Assembly (NCBI RefSeq): GCF_000018545.1
Contig: NC_000914.2
Span: forward strand, 62,001 to 126,000
DNA: 64,000 nucleotides
Source of the DNA: Sinorhizobium fredii NGR234
GTDB lineage: Bacteria > Pseudomonadota > Alphaproteobacteria > Rhizobiales > Rhizobiaceae
Direction of reading: 5' to 3'
A model generated the notes under the pieces. That model searched no databases. It had not been told where the DNA came from and was given only the letters and a program-made list of their open reading frames with translations. Position 1 is the first letter of the stretch. Each line of letters begins with the position of its first letter. The position numbers and the translations under genes were made by a program. This document shows, piece by piece, positions 37,136-48,557 of the stretch.

Positions 37136-38503
37136 GCATTTCGCTACATTTACTTCGGGGGTCGAGCTATCGTCGCACACTGCTTTGCCGTTACATGAAC
37201 CACTCAGGCTGAACGGCGAGCTCCGGTTCGATCAAGGATCGCGAGACGAACACTGATGGACATCCAGAACACACTAGCGCGAATGACTATTACCCAATCC
37301 TAAATTCGCTGGAGGAAGTTTTGTGGATGTACATGAACAACGCCCTAACCCCTCCGCGTCAGCTTTCTGTCAGCCAGGCTGATTAACAGCAGCAGTAGAT
37401 ATTGGGCGCAGATTTAATGGTGCTCTTCGGAAACCAATGTGGAGTGGGGCACGTCTGGCATTAATGGCTCATCACATCGGATCAACGTTTGGTTCCGACG
37501 CGGTTGAAGTGAGGCGATTCGCGGCGAACTAAGAAACTAGGAGCAAGCTGGCATACAAAAAGGCTTCGCGGGTGTGTCGCCTGCCGTCTGCAGTCCGCGA
37601 TGTCAAGCTCCTGAAGGTTCAATCAGGAGCTATTCGTCCTCTGCGAAAGTGAGAGGTCGGTCGTTTTACTCCATCTGTGGGTCAGGACTGTTCGGCTGGC
37701 AGCACTGATCCTGCAAAGAGTTTAGAACCATATCTCAAGCGCATGGCGGGATATGAACTTTGCATAGCGCGACCGGGTCGATGCGGCACTAGTATCCGCC
37801 ATCGCTTCGTCTGATTATCAGAAGGATGCCATTGATGCACTCAGGAAAGTTCCAGCCAGGCGGCACGCCCGCACAAGACAATGTGATCCTGGGCGGGTCG
37901 CAGTGGATCGAACCGGTGTCCTCTCCTGATCCTGCTGTCGAGACATTAACCCGACGCGTCGATCGGGTTGAGGAGGTCGGCGTCGCTAAAGAGGGTCGAA
38001 CTCAAGGCCTTTGCTGGCACGCAGGAATGGTTCATTGAGGCGATGGGCGAAGAGTTCCACAGCCGCGTGCCAGATCGGCTCGAAAACTGCGGACTGCCCG
38101 GAGCCACTGATGCCCCCAGCAGATTGGAAACCACGTCCGAAATTGAGACCGCCCGCAAAACCAATATCGCATTGAAGAACAGGCTAACCGAGGGTCACTC
38201 TGTTATCGGGGAACAGCTGGTCACCGACGTCAGCTCCCGAAAGTGCCGGGGTCCGGGTTGCACTCCATTCTCATCAGCACGCTGGAAAGGCCTCTGCAAG
38301 CCGAAGTTTTGTCGCAACGCACCACTCATTTGGTGTGTCGAATGTGGTGGGATAGTCCCGCTCTTTACGGTACTCGGGACGGAGTGCGCTCCACTCCCTC
38401 ATGTTCTTCTGAGCAGCGGGAACAAGGCAACGGCGCTCACTCTGTAACATCACTGAAAACTACCTGTTCTATGAGGGCAGAAACGCTTTGGTTGAATTAT
38501 ATA
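37136..38503. other. Long intergenic region between the ttsI nod box and nodD2
   Basis: About 1.4 kb has no gene I recognise. Plus-strand frames at 37826-38038 and 37968-38447 are open but lack credible ribosome binding sites and family resemblance; the second overlaps the nodD2 upstream region. Candidate regulatory sequences resembling tts boxes occur at 37358 and 38228. Confidence 0.5.
37358..37390 (+). promoter_or_regulatory. Possible tts box upstream of nodD2
   Basis: The plus strand reads GTCAGCTTTCTGTCAGCCAG followed by GCTGATTAACAGC. The GTCAGCTT half and overall spacing fit a tts box, and the second half is degenerate. No recognisable gene follows closely; nodD2 is 1.1 kb downstream on the same strand. 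Confidence 0.35.
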
Positions 38504-39442
38504 ATGCGTTTTAAGGGACTTGATCTTAATCTGCTCGTAGCGCTCGATGCTCTGATGACAAAGCGAAGCGTTACCGCAGCTGCTCGCAGTATCAACCTCA
38601 GTCAGCCGGCCATGAGCGCCGCCATCGCCCGCCTACGCACCTATTTCGGCGACGACTTGTTCACGATGCGAGGTCGCGAACTTATCCCAACTCCGCGTGC
38701 GATAGCGCTCGCCCCCGCAGTCCGCGATGCTCTGCTGCACATCCAGTTCTCCATCATTTCTTGGGATATGTTTAACCCAGTTCAGTCGGAGCGACGCTTC
38801 AGGATCAGGCTTTCCGACGTCATGATGCTGGTGTTTTTTGAAAGAGTCGTGAAGCGGCTGGCGCGAGAGGCGCCTGGCATCGGCTTCGAGTTGCTGCCTC
38901 TCACTGAGGATCCCGATGAACTTCTCCGGTACGGTGACGTCGATTTCGTGATCCTTCCGGAATTGTTCGCGTCGAGCGATCATCCAAAGGCGAAACTGCT
39001 CGACGACACGCTGGTTTGCGTAGGTTGCCCCACTAACAAGCAGTTAAAACGGCAGCTTTCTTTCGAAAACTACGGATCGATGGGTCATATTGCGGCTAAG
39101 TTCGGACGTACGCTAAAGCCCTCCATCGAGAATTGGTTGTTGCTTGAGCACGGTCTCAAGAGGCGTATCGAAGTCGTCGTGCCGGGATTTAGTCTAATCC
39201 CGCCTTTGCTGTCGGGAACCGATCGCATAGCGACCATGCCGTTGCGGCTGGTGGAACATTTCGCAAAAACAACGCCGCTGCGGGTCGCCGAACTTCCACT
39301 GGCACTTCCACCATTCGCCCAAGCTGTCCAGTGGCCTAGCCTACACAACAGGGATCAGGCGAGCATCTGGATGCGGCAGGTACTACTACAGGAAGCGTTG
39401 CACATGACAGCTCCGCGTGATTCAGTGGAATATCGACCCTAG
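38504..39442 (+). CDS. nodD2: NodD2, LysR-type regulator of nodulation genes
   Basis: The protein is 312 residues from the ATG at 38504 ([20 protein letters not shown]). The NodD-type helix-turn-helix is [20 protein letters not shown], and the effector domain follows ([20 protein letters not shown]). The neighbourhood (nodD2 beside ttsI and rhcC2) matches NGR234, where NodD2 dampens early nod gene expression and affects ttsI-linked timing. The open frame extends 261 bases upstream, but NodD proteins start with MRF(K/R)GLDLNLL, which fixes the start. Confidence 0.95.
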   Translation: MRFKGLDLNLLVALDALMTKRSVTAAARSINLSQPAMSAAIARLRTYFGDDLFTMRGRELIPTPRAIALAPAVRDALLHIQFSIISWDMFNPVQSERRFRIRLSDVMMLVFFERVVKRLAREAPGIGFELLPLTEDPDELLRYGDVDFVILPELFASSDHPKAKLLDDTLVCVGCPTNKQLKRQLSFENYGSMGHIAAKFGRTLKPSIENWLLLEHGLKRRIEVVVPGFSLIPPLLSGTDRIATMPLRLVEHFAKTTPLRVAELPLALPPFAQAVQWPSLHNRDQASIWMRQVLLQEALHMTAPRDSVEYRP

Positions 39443-39569
39443 TCGTTCGCAGCCGCGGATTTGACCGGCTTTGAGACACCCTGCTCACGATCAATGTGCC
39501 GCTCCGCCATGATCATGAAGCAAGACCCTGGTACACGGCTTCGGCCGCGGAGTGGCTTTTGTGTGACGA

Positions 39570-41087
39570 TTAGTGCATGTATCCCCTCGTGCTGCTGATC
39601 TTGGCTATTGTTCCCTTCAGCCGATCAACATAGGCCTGGACCTCACTTCGACTTTCCGTAGAGAGCCTGCGTAGTTCGGCGCATGCGGCCGCCTGCGGCA
39701 CTACTCCTAGAGGGACCGCCACTGAAATCCAATCAATTTCGTGGAAGAGGCTCTGCCATCCGCTTCCGACATACGGTTGGATATCGATAAAGCGTGGTGT
39801 CCGTTTTTGGAAGCAAGCCCTCAGGTTGGCATATCCTTCCGGCAACTCGGCTGCGGCAAGATCTCGCCAAAACGGTGTGTCAATTCGCTTGGAATCGTAG
39901 TGCAGCCTCAGGAAGTCCCGAACACCCGTCCAGCACCGTGCGTTTGCGCTGTTATAGCCTTCGATGGCCCGAGCGGGCACAATGCCGCTTCCGTTGGCGA
40001 GAATGCGCTCCAAATTCCTTAACGCTTCGAAGGTGTGGGCGGCAAGTGCAGCCTCCAGGGGCTCAACAAAACCCGACGCTGTTCCCAAAGCCACGAAATT
40101 GTTAACCCATGCGGTCGAAAAGTAACCTTGATCCAGCGAAAGCTCGTGTTTCGCCTCCACACGGAATCCATAGTGATTCTCAACCTCGGCGATTGCCATC
40201 GCAGCGTCCGCATATCTGCTGCTGAATGCATAACCGGCACTGATCGAGCGATTCAATGGGGCTTCCCACATCCATCCGGCTTTCATGGCGGTGGCACGGG
40301 TAACGGGGGATGATCCCCGCGGCTCAAGCTCAAAGATGATCGCACGATCAGTAGGCAGCACATTTGCGAACGAACACCAGCGCGTATTAAAGACTTTGCC
40401 GAGACCCAATCTGGCAAATCCGGACGCATCGACGGCGAAGTCGACTTCAAGTTCTTCGCCTCCGAGCTGGAAAGCGTTTACATGCCCTCGGTCGTCGAGT
40501 CTCATCCCGTGTACCACAGCCCTACGAGAAGTGATCCCACGTGCCAGCCCGACGCGCCTTAGGTATCGCTCGAAGCCGGCGTGATTGAAGTGAAACGAAG
40601 GGTAGAGTCCAGACTCACCGGTTGCCAGCAACTCGTCGATTTCCACTTGCGATGCCTTCTTTGTGATTAACTCAAAGCCAGGGATGCACGTGTGAAGGTT
40701 CTCACCTGCGGCAATTCTCGCCGACAGCAGAGGGAAGAAACCGCCGACGCGACATTCGATTTCCGGTATGCCCGATCCGCCGAACATGCGGTAGTAGCGA
40801 TCCGGGATTCCTCCACCCCTCCAATTTTCATAGAGCACACCAAGCTTGTGGGTGGCGCCGGCTTCACCAATGAAAACGTCCAGGTCGAGCTCATTGCGAC
40901 ACAACGTGTCAATCAGGTTGAGCGAGCCCCCCTCCCCTGGGCCAAGCGGAAACACCGTCGGAGCCTCTATGACCGTTACATCGACATCAACGTCGAAAAC
41001 ACGGCGAAGCGCTATCGCTGCAAGCCAACCGACAATGCCGCCGCCGATGATTCCTATGCGCTTCGCATTCGTCAGATCCAGCATCAC
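39570..41087 (-). CDS. Flavin-dependent tryptophan halogenase-like protein
   Basis: The protein has 505 residues. The FAD-binding start is RIGIIGGGIVGWLAAIALRR, followed by GPGEGGSLNLIDTL at the position of the halogenase GxGEA motif. HKLGVLYENWRG aligns with the segment bearing the catalytic Lys of PrnA/RebH-type enzymes. GWMWEAPLN corresponds to the GWxWxIP motif, with Ala for Ile. FVALGTASGFVEPLEA matches the conserved C-terminal flavin-binding segment. Those enzymes chlorinate or brominate an aromatic substrate using reduced FAD. The substrate here is unknown. It is transcribed convergently with nodD2 and has no partner flavin reductase next to it. Confidence 0.78.
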   Translation of the reverse strand: MMLDLTNAKRIGIIGGGIVGWLAAIALRRVFDVDVDVTVIEAPTVFPLGPGEGGSLNLIDTLCRNELDLDVFIGEAGATHKLGVLYENWRGGGIPDRYYRMFGGSGIPEIECRVGGFFPLLSARIAAGENLHTCIPGFELITKKASQVEIDELLATGESGLYPSFHFNHAGFERYLRRVGLARGITSRRAVVHGMRLDDRGHVNAFQLGGEELEVDFAVDASGFARLGLGKVFNTRWCSFANVLPTDRAIIFELEPRGSSPVTRATAMKAGWMWEAPLNRSISAGYAFSSRYADAAMAIAEVENHYGFRVEAKHELSLDQGYFSTAWVNNFVALGTASGFVEPLEAALAAHTFEALRNLERILANGSGIVPARAIEGYNSANARCWTGVRDFLRLHYDSKRIDTPFWRDLAAAELPEGYANLRACFQKRTPRFIDIQPYVGSGWQSLFHEIDWISVAVPLGVVPQAAACAELRRLSTESRSEVQAYVDRLKGTIAKISSTRGYMH

Positions 41088-41377
41088 TTTTCACTATCGT
41101 CAAGATTATGTTAAAAGGTGGCGCATCTGTAGGGAGAACCCACAGTAAGATTCAATGTAGGACCATCTGAAGCGGTAGCATTCCCCAGATTGTGCCGTCG
41201 GGCAGCAATCCGGCAGCGCTAACCTGAGCAAAGGCGCCAACGTATTCTCGGCGACTACCATGATCAGCTCCATTGATTGGAAGGTCCTTGGCGACATTAC
41301 GCAAATTCCATGTTCGCTTTCCAGAACGGCTGCAGCTTACGCACTCTCTTGTTCCGCGCTTCAAGGGCTGACGCGGT

Positions 41378-41612
41378 CGCACGGCGCTGGTCCTCGGTGA
41401 CAGTGAAGTCGGCCAGAAATCCAGCGCGGGCACTTGTCCTTGCACACCGAAAGCAAAGCTGAGCGGGGATTTAGCCGCACGAGAGAGATTTCATGAAGCG
41501 GTTAGCAAGGGGCCTATCGAGAGTCCTCGTCCTCGAAGCACGGATCCCCATCCGTGCGCCCGTGAGTGCCCGCTATACGAGGGTCCCCCGGCTGTTCCTC
41601 TCCATGGAATTG
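41378..41612 (-). repeat. Partial duplicate of the NifX-associated gene's 5' end and upstream region
   Basis: This stretch is a diverged direct copy of 42651-42930. Both contain, on the plus strand, a CTC(G/C)GT-A-(C/A)-AGTGAAG segment, TTTCATGAA and AGTCCTCGTCCT...GAAGCACGG..CC. On the minus strand it encodes FLADFTVTEDQRRA, matching FTVTEEQRRA of the intact gene. It lacks the rest of the gene, so it is a truncated remnant. The remaining spacer between 41088 and 41378 holds nothing recognisable. Confidence 0.72.
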
Positions 41613-41816
41613 CCCGGTCGTTTGACGAGCTCTCCGGGCGCAGTGAGCCCGCCAGAGCAGAAAGAGTACGTTTGCGAAATAAGTTAGCTGCAGAAGCAGC
41701 GAACCAACCATAGTCGTGACGACTGCGTCACTGATGGACCCCGTTACGAGGTAGACTATAAGAGTGTTGGCGCACAGGAACAGCCATAGAATTCGATGAA
41801 AGATACCAAAAGACAA
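41514..41816 (-). CDS. SyrA/ExoX-like small membrane regulator of exopolysaccharide
   Basis: The 100-residue frame begins MSFGIFHRILWLFLCANTLI and continues with two hydrophobic helices to LLLQLTYFANVLFLLWRA, which resembles SyrA and ExoX/PsiA-type regulators that alter exopolysaccharide production in rhizobia. The last ~30 residues after LLWRAHCARRAR lie inside a duplicated nif-derived segment and look like read-through sequence. The true protein may therefore have had an altered C-terminus after the duplication. Membrane location is predicted. Confidence 0.62.
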   Translation of the reverse strand: MSFGIFHRILWLFLCANTLIVYLVTGSISDAVVTTMVGSLLLQLTYFANVLFLLWRAHCARRARQTTGQFHGEEQPGDPRIAGTHGRTDGDPCFEDEDSR

Positions 41817-41843
41817 CGCCGTTTTCCTGGTTTGTTTGTGGGA

Positions 41844-42124
41844 TCATGCGGCAATGTCGTCGGCCGCAACATGATTCTGGCAGTTTGGGTAAACACGCAC
41901 TCCGGCTCCGCAGCCGATACAGCGGCCGGCGCTGTCGCCGGACATGATCACATGATCTGGTTGCTGGAATGATCGTCCTCGGCGTCGCAAAACACCGAGA
42001 ATTTCACCTGCGTCATTGATCCCGTGAAGGTGCATACCTCGCGCCCCGAGTCAGCAGCCGCAGCCGATGCATAATAGATATTCCGGCACCAGCTGAAGCG
42101 GCGGGTCACGAACGAGCTTTTCAT
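41844..42124 (-). pseudogene. fdxB: Decayed ferredoxin III (FdxB-type 4Fe-4S) gene
   Basis: The start at 42124 (MKSSFVTRRFSWCRNIYYAS) matches the FdxB N-terminus (SFVTRDG.W.P.YL). After a frame change near 42035 the sequence continues MHLHGINDAGEILGV and then CIGCGAGVRVYPNCQNHVAADD. That is the second cluster-binding motif, with two of its cysteines replaced (GVRVYPN for CARVCPTN). The first CxxCxxCxxxC cluster is missing or scrambled. The gene overlaps the preceding one by ATGA, as in intact nif operons. It is not expected to bind both clusters. Confidence 0.72.
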
Positions 42125-42324
42125 CGTGAATTCTCCGACGCGGCGAGTTCTCTTTTGGCAGCGTCCAACTGAGCAAAAGCGTCGAATGTTTTTTCGGCGA
42201 CGGCCACTATTTCGGTCCAATAGTTCGGAAGGCACTCGGCAAGGTCATGCAATTGCGTCTTCGCAGTCGCAGCGCGTGACTGCAGTTTTTGAACCCTCTG
42301 CTTGAGTTCTTCAAGATCTGTCAT
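42121..42324 (-). CDS. CCE_0567/DUF683-family small nif-associated protein
   Basis: The protein is 67 residues, starting at the ATG at 42324 (MTDLEELKQRVQKLQSRAAT). It is a helical, coiled-coil protein of the small family found after nifX and the NifX-associated gene in many diazotrophs, usually ahead of fdxB. Function is unknown; it may be a scaffold or metal-handling helper. The gene starts 22 bases after the preceding stop and is intact, although its downstream partner fdxB has decayed. Confidence 0.75.
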   Translation of the reverse strand: MTDLEELKQRVQKLQSRAATAKTQLHDLAECLPNYWTEIVAVAEKTFDAFAQLDAAKRELAASENSR

Positions 42325-42346
42325 GGTCTTATTCCTTGCAGGCACA

Positions 42347-42835
42347 TTATGCCCGCGCCACGTCCGGATAAGTTTCGATGCTTTTGATCGCATCCTTGAC
42401 CAACTTCGTGCCAGTCTTGGCGCATTTGCCAAGTGTATTGAAGCCGAACCGGTGAACGTCACGTAGGGTCTTCGACAGCACCACCAGCCGCCTGGTTGTG
42501 AAGAGCACTCGGCCGATGCCCTCATCGCTGATCTCCAGCGTTCGCGAGATCAAAAGCCCCGAGCGCTCCTCGATAACGACGCCGACGGCGGCGTAAAAAA
42601 GGTCGAGCCTCAACAGCACGTCTGGCTCGGGGTCGCCGATGACGGGGATAGCTCGCCGCTGCTCCTCCGTAACTGTGAAGTTGGCCAGCAACTCGGCGTC
42701 ACATTTATCCTTCCATAATCCGTAGGAATCATGAGCGCGGACCAACCGCGCGAGGCATTTCATGAAAGGGGTGGCCAACGATCCATCGTCACTGACAGCT
42801 CGAGTAAACCGGGGATCAGATAACGCTGTCATCAT
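42347..42835 (-). CDS. NifX-associated nitrogen fixation protein (DUF269)
   Basis: This 162-residue protein aligns along its length with the NifX-associated family. Landmarks are PFMKCLARLVRAHDSYGLWK, FTVTEEQRRAIPVIGDPEPD and SKTLRDVHRFGFNTLGKCAK. The family is found next to nifENX and probably assists FeMo-cofactor assembly. Here nifE, nifN and nifX are absent between nifK and this gene, so a deletion or partial duplication has joined nifK to the end of the nifENX unit. Length is normal. Confidence 0.85.
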   Translation of the reverse strand: MMTALSDPRFTRAVSDDGSLATPFMKCLARLVRAHDSYGLWKDKCDAELLANFTVTEEQRRAIPVIGDPEPDVLLRLDLFYAAVGVVIEERSGLLISRTLEISDEGIGRVLFTTRRLVVLSKTLRDVHRFGFNTLGKCAKTGTKLVKDAIKSIETYPDVARA

Positions 42836-43087
42836 TTAGTCCTCGTCCTGAAGCACGGGCCCTCTTTAATCGAGGCGATCCCGTGAGTGGCCGGCAATAC
42901 TACCAACCGTCTGTCTCTCTCCATGCAAAATTCATATGCCGCTATGCCCCTTTAGAATGATAAGGTGGCTGTCCGAATGCACTTCCGAGCGCAGTTCCGA
43001 TAGCGCATGAGCTAAACGATCAGCCCATTTCAACGCTCGCGATCCCATGGTGCGGTTCCCGGGCCGGCGTTTTGCCGACCGCCGCTT

Positions 43088-44629
43088 TTAGCGGGTCAGG
43101 TCATAGGAATAATCGGTCACCGCCGTCTGCATCGTTTCGCGATCGAGGCGGTCGAAGATCGTGTCGAGGATCGTCGTCAGCAGGCGCAGGCCGCCCTGGT
43201 AGCCCATGAGCGGAAAGCGGTGGTGGTGGTGGCGGTCGAAGATCGGGAACATCAGCCGGATCAGCGGCGTGCCGGTATCGCGCTCGAGATACTTGCCGTA
43301 GGAATTGCCGATCAGCAGGTCGACCGGCTCGGTGAAGAGCAGCGAGCGCAGGGCCCAGAGATCCTTTCCCGGCCAGACCTTTGCCTGCTTGCCGAAGGGA
43401 GAAGAGGCGAGCAGCTCGGTCATCTCGGCCTGCCAGGCCGCCGTGCCGTTGGTGGCGAGGCAATGCCGCGGCTCGCCGCCGGTCTCCATGACGAAGCGGG
43501 CCATGGCGTAGACGAAGTCCGGATCGCCGTAGATCGCGTATGTCTTGCCATGCAGCCAGGATTGGCTGTCGGCCATGGCGTCGACCAGCCGGCCGCGTTC
43601 CAGGCGTATCGTCTCGGGGATTTCCCGGCCGGAAATCGCCGACACCTTCATCAGGAACGCGTCGGTGGCGTTGATCCCGAGCGGGTAATGGAAGGCGGCG
43701 GTGGCCTGACCGACCTCCCGGCAATATTCGAGCGTCTTGCGGCTGTTGTAGTGCTGCAGCGACAGCGTCGCCTCGGCATTGAGTGCCGCCCGCAGCGCCT
43801 TGATCGTCGTGCCCCCGTCATACATGCGGTATTCGCCGTCGGACGGCGTATCGAACTGGTCGGAGGCATCCTGGATGAAGGTGTAGGACACGCCCATCAG
43901 GGTGAGCAGGCGCTGAAGCTCGCGGTTGTTGCCGACGCAAAAGCCGTCGAAGCCCGGGATGATGTTGATCGTGCCGGCCGCTTGGGTGCGCGCCTGGCCC
44001 TTCCAGAAGTGCTCCAGGATGCCCTTGACCATGCTGTCATAGCCGTCGACATGGCTGCCGACGAAGGCGGGCGTGTGAGCGAACGGCACGTCGAATTCGG
44101 GCGGGACTGCGCCTTCGCTCTTGGCGTTCTCAATGAAGCCATGCAGGTCGTCGCCGATGACCTCGGCCATACAGGTGGTGGAGACGGCAATCATCTTCGG
44201 ATCGTAGAGCGCGTAGGTATTGGCGAGCCCGTCGACCATGTTCTTCAGGCCGCCGAACACCGCCGCATCCTCGGTCATCGAGGACGAAACGGCCGAAGCC
44301 GGCTCCTTGAAGTGGCGCGACAAGTGCGAGCGATAATAGGCCACGCAGCCCTGACTGCCATGGACGAACGACATCGTCCGCTCGAAGCCGGCGGCTGCGA
44401 ACACCGCCCCCAACGGTTGACAGGCCTTGGCGGGGTTGACGACGAGCGCCTCGCGGGCGAGGTTTTTCTCGCGATATTCCCAGCCCTTGCTGTATTCGCG
44501 CTGGTCCGTGACGAGCCGTTCGGGGTGCGGACATTCGAAGTTCAGCTTCTTCTCCGCGAGCATCTGCCGGTATTCCGGCTCGCGAAACAGCGGCGCATGG
44601 TCGAGTATCTTCTCAGCCGATTGCGGCAT
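43088..44629 (-). CDS. nifK: NifK, nitrogenase MoFe protein beta subunit
   Basis: The 513-residue protein is full length. Cluster-ligand segments are visible: [15 protein letters not shown] with the conserved Cys, [20 protein letters not shown], and [24 protein letters not shown]-like [20 protein letters not shown] and the C-terminal [20 protein letters not shown] are typical of NifK. It forms the alpha2-beta2 MoFe protein with NifD and holds half the P-cluster ligands. It is co-transcribed with nifH and nifD, with a 95-base gap after nifD. No damage is seen. Confidence 0.97.
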   Translation of the reverse strand: MPQSAEKILDHAPLFREPEYRQMLAEKKLNFECPHPERLVTDQREYSKGWEYREKNLAREALVVNPAKACQPLGAVFAAAGFERTMSFVHGSQGCVAYYRSHLSRHFKEPASAVSSSMTEDAAVFGGLKNMVDGLANTYALYDPKMIAVSTTCMAEVIGDDLHGFIENAKSEGAVPPEFDVPFAHTPAFVGSHVDGYDSMVKGILEHFWKGQARTQAAGTINIIPGFDGFCVGNNRELQRLLTLMGVSYTFIQDASDQFDTPSDGEYRMYDGGTTIKALRAALNAEATLSLQHYNSRKTLEYCREVGQATAAFHYPLGINATDAFLMKVSAISGREIPETIRLERGRLVDAMADSQSWLHGKTYAIYGDPDFVYAMARFVMETGGEPRHCLATNGTAAWQAEMTELLASSPFGKQAKVWPGKDLWALRSLLFTEPVDLLIGNSYGKYLERDTGTPLIRLMFPIFDRHHHHRFPLMGYQGGLRLLTTILDTIFDRLDRETMQTAVTDYSYDLTR

Positions 44630-44724
44630 GGTGTTTGACCTTCTTGATCTGGCCTCTTAGGCCCAGGGATGTTCGAGAGGTTTCCGGTCTTGCCGCGGTC
44701 CTCGTGCCGCGCAAGACCGGCCGA

Positions 44725-46239
44725 TCATTCGGCTGCAACTGCGGCCGTCGGCACGGTCATTTTCTTCCAGGGCGCGTCGTAGAGATCCCAGACCGGATTG
44801 TTGATGGCGAGATCCATGTCGCGGGCGAAGATGGCGAAGCCGTCATAGCCGTGATAGGGGCCGGAATAATCCCAGGAGTGCATCTGGCGAAACGGGATGC
44901 CCATCTTCTGCACCGGATACTTCTCCTTGATGCCGGAGCCGACCAGATCGGGGCGGATCCGCTCGATGAACGTGTCCAGTTCGTAACTGGTCGCGTCGTC
45001 ATAGATCAGCGTGCCCGTCTTCACGTAGTGGCCGGTGCGCTGGTAGTCGTCGTTGTGGGCGAATTCGTAGCCGGTGCCGACGATCTGCATGCCGAGGTCC
45101 TCATAGGCGGTGATGACGTGGCGCGGGCGCAAACCACCGACATAGAGCATCACTCGCTTGCCCTGGAGGCGCGGCCAGTACTTGTCGATCACGGCGTCGA
45201 CCAGCGGCCGGTACTTGGCGATGACCCTCTCGGCCCGTTCTTCGATCGTCGGGCCGAAATGCCTGGCTATCTTGCGCAGAGAGGCTTCGATCTGGGAGGG
45301 GCCGAAGAAGTTGTATTCCATCCAGGGGATGGCGTATCTTTCCTCCATGTGCCGGCAGATGTAGTTCATCGACCGGTAGCAGTGGATGAGGTTGAGCTTG
45401 GCCCTGGGGGCCCGCTCCACTTCCGCGAGCGTGGCGTCGCCCGACCAGTTGCCGACGACGCGCAGCCCGATCTCCTCGAGCAGGATGCGCGACGCCCAGG
45501 CGTCGCCGCCGATGTTGTAATCGCCGATGACGTTGACATCGTAGGGACCGGTTTCGAACTCGACGTCCGTCTTGCCGTCCGCCTTGTCGAACACCCAGTC
45601 GCGGATGGCGTCGTTGGCGATGTGATGGCCGAGCGACTGCGAGACGCCGCGGAAGCCTTCGCAGCGCACCGGCACGATCGTCGTTTCGTGTTCGGCGGCC
45701 TTCTTGCGCGACACCGCTTCGATGTCGTCGCCAATCAGGCCGATCGGACATTCGGACTGGATGGTGATGCCGTTGTTGAGGGGAAACAGCTCCTCGATCT
45801 CGTCGATGACCTGTTCCAGCTTCTTGTCGCCACCAAAGACGATGTCCTTCTCCTGAAAGTCGGAGGTGAACTGCATCGTCACGAAGGTGTCGACGCCGGT
45901 GGTGCCGACATAATAGTTGCGGCGCTGCGACCAGGAATATTGACCGCAGCCAACCGGGCCGTGCGAGATGTGGACCATATCCTTGACCGGGCCCCAGACC
46001 ACGCCCTTCGAGCCCGCATAGGCGCAGCCGCGGATCGTCATCACCCCGGGGATCGACTTGATGTTCGACTTCACGTCGCATTCGGAGAGGGTCTCGCCCT
46101 CCTCCCCGACCGCCTCGCGGTCCGATGCGACACTGAGGTGCTTTTGGCGACGCTTGGCCGCCTTGTGTGGGTACTGCGACAGCACTTGCGTGATCAGCTC
46201 CTGATGGAGCGCACTGTCATTCTCGTAATCGAGGCTCAT
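44725..46239 (-). CDS. nifD: NifD, nitrogenase MoFe protein alpha subunit
   Basis: The protein is 504 residues from the ATG at 46239 ([20 protein letters not shown]); an in-frame upstream ATG at 46308 is not used by the family. P-cluster ligands lie in [20 protein letters not shown] and [10 protein letters not shown]. The FeMo-cofactor Cys is in [13 protein letters not shown] and the cofactor His in [20 protein letters not shown]. All key residues are present. It follows nifH by 96 bases. Confidence 0.97.
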
Positions 46240-46335
46240 TGGGCCTGCCCCCTTTTTTGCGTGTCCTCCAAGAAGAGGCACCATTGGTGGAATGTCGCAC
46301 CGGATCACCGTCCCGGGCAGCGTCTGCGGCGGCGG

Positions 46336-47434
<1,099 letters not shown>

Positions 47435-47477
47435 ATTTCACAAACAATTGTCGAAAGCGTCCGACGCGCCAATGGTC

Positions 47478-47600
47478 GTAGTCAAACCGGCGCAGTGGGT
47501 CACGATCGACAAAGGCGACGGACCGCTGTAGTTGTCGAAGTGGTGCTCGGCGAACCAGGCTGTGCTGAAGCCGGCTTGCAGAGTGTCCCACGATTCATGA
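47478..47600 (-). pseudogene. Luciferase-like monooxygenase fragment upstream of nifH
   Basis: On the minus strand a frame reads WDTLQAGFSTAWFAEHHFDN and YSGPSPLSIVTHCAGLT, a clear N-terminal piece of a luciferase-like flavin monooxygenase (AEHHF motif). No start, no flavin-binding remainder and no intact frame are present. As I recall, NGR234 has such a gene upstream of its other nifH copy, so this may be a leftover of duplicated nif DNA. It overlaps no promoter element. Confidence 0.6.
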
Positions 47601-48149
47601 CAGCCGCGCTGGGCGGCCAGGATAGATGTTGCGAACTTGATAGTCGCTTCGTTTGCAGATCAGGCGCCGTGCAGGTCGCGGTGCCACGTGTCATTCGGCC
47701 GGCGCTGACGGTGTGGTCCCTATTAGGACGCGTCAGGCGAGGCCAGAAGTCGTCCCAGTTCAACATCCCTGCCTTTCGTGAGCCGCGGCCTACGCGACGT
47801 CCATTCGTGATCCGGTGTATGTTGCGCGGTTGGGTCTTCGAGACGTCGAGGGAGCTGAATGAAGATCAACGTGACTACTTGTGCGCAAGGACCTGCGCTG
47901 CGGTGCGCACAAGAGACCGGAGCAGAAACCTTGGGGCCGATGTGATCCCTGAATGCGCAATGGGGAGGTGCCGCCTTCCTGCAGGAGGGCGAAAGAAGCC
48001 GTAGATAGCGTCCAGGATTTCCCCCCACCTATAACACAAGCCGATGTCATCAATCCGACAAATCGGCGGAAATCATCGAATGGTACTCCAGGCTACTGAG
48101 CGCAAAGCCGTGGCGGGTCACGGCCTGCCACGGCGGGGATCGCTGACGA
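47601..48149. other. Spacer between the monooxygenase fragment and the phasin gene
   Basis: No intact gene is recognised. Frames are short and inconsistent. The segment nearest 47600 may hold further unrecognisable remains of the monooxygenase gene. Confidence 0.4.
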
Positions 48150-48557
48150 TCAGGCCGTCTTGAGGTCTGCTATAGCCTTTTCAAAGAATTCCTTGATTGG
48201 CTTCGACATATCAATCAAAGCCTTGGTGCTGAGCGCCTGGGATTCTTTGACCTGCTCGACACCCATGTCTATACGCTTGCGCAGGAAGGAACACTGTAGG
48301 TCGAAAACTTGGGACGGCGATTTTGCCCCGAGAAACTCGCTAAGATGGTGCAAATTAGCGAAGGTGTTGGCTTGGACTGCAGCGAAAGTGTTCAGCGACA
48401 GTTCAAATCCCACCATCATTGTTGACTTGAAGACGGATCCGGCCAGCTCCTGTAACTCAATAGCATGCGTCAATTGCTCGCCCCTATTGATTGCCGTGGA
48501 TTGACCGACGATCGAGTTTTCGACAGTTTCGAAGGGCTTTTCTGCGGTCCTGGACAT
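48150..48557 (-). CDS. Phasin-family protein
   Basis: This 135-residue helical protein has the phasin pattern: [40 protein letters not shown] and a C-terminal [20 protein letters not shown]. Phasins coat polyhydroxybutyrate granules, which are abundant in free-living rhizobia and some bacteroids. The start at 48557 has GAGAGGAAAGCG upstream. A weak -24/-12-like element, TGGCAC-N5-TTGA, lies on the minus strand at 48741-48727, so nif-type control is possible. Confidence 0.8.

Noticed and set aside
37968..38447. Plus-strand open frame ahead of nodD2
   Set aside because: No ribosome binding site, unusual composition and no family resemblance; left as part of the intergenic region.
43040..43087. 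Possible terminator hairpin after nifK
   Set aside because: A short stem (GTCGGC/GCCGGC) is present but with a mismatch and no T run downstream, so I did not list it.
43220..44638. Long plus-strand open frame opposite nifK
   Set aside because: Mirror of nifK codon structure; no start signals or recognisable domains.
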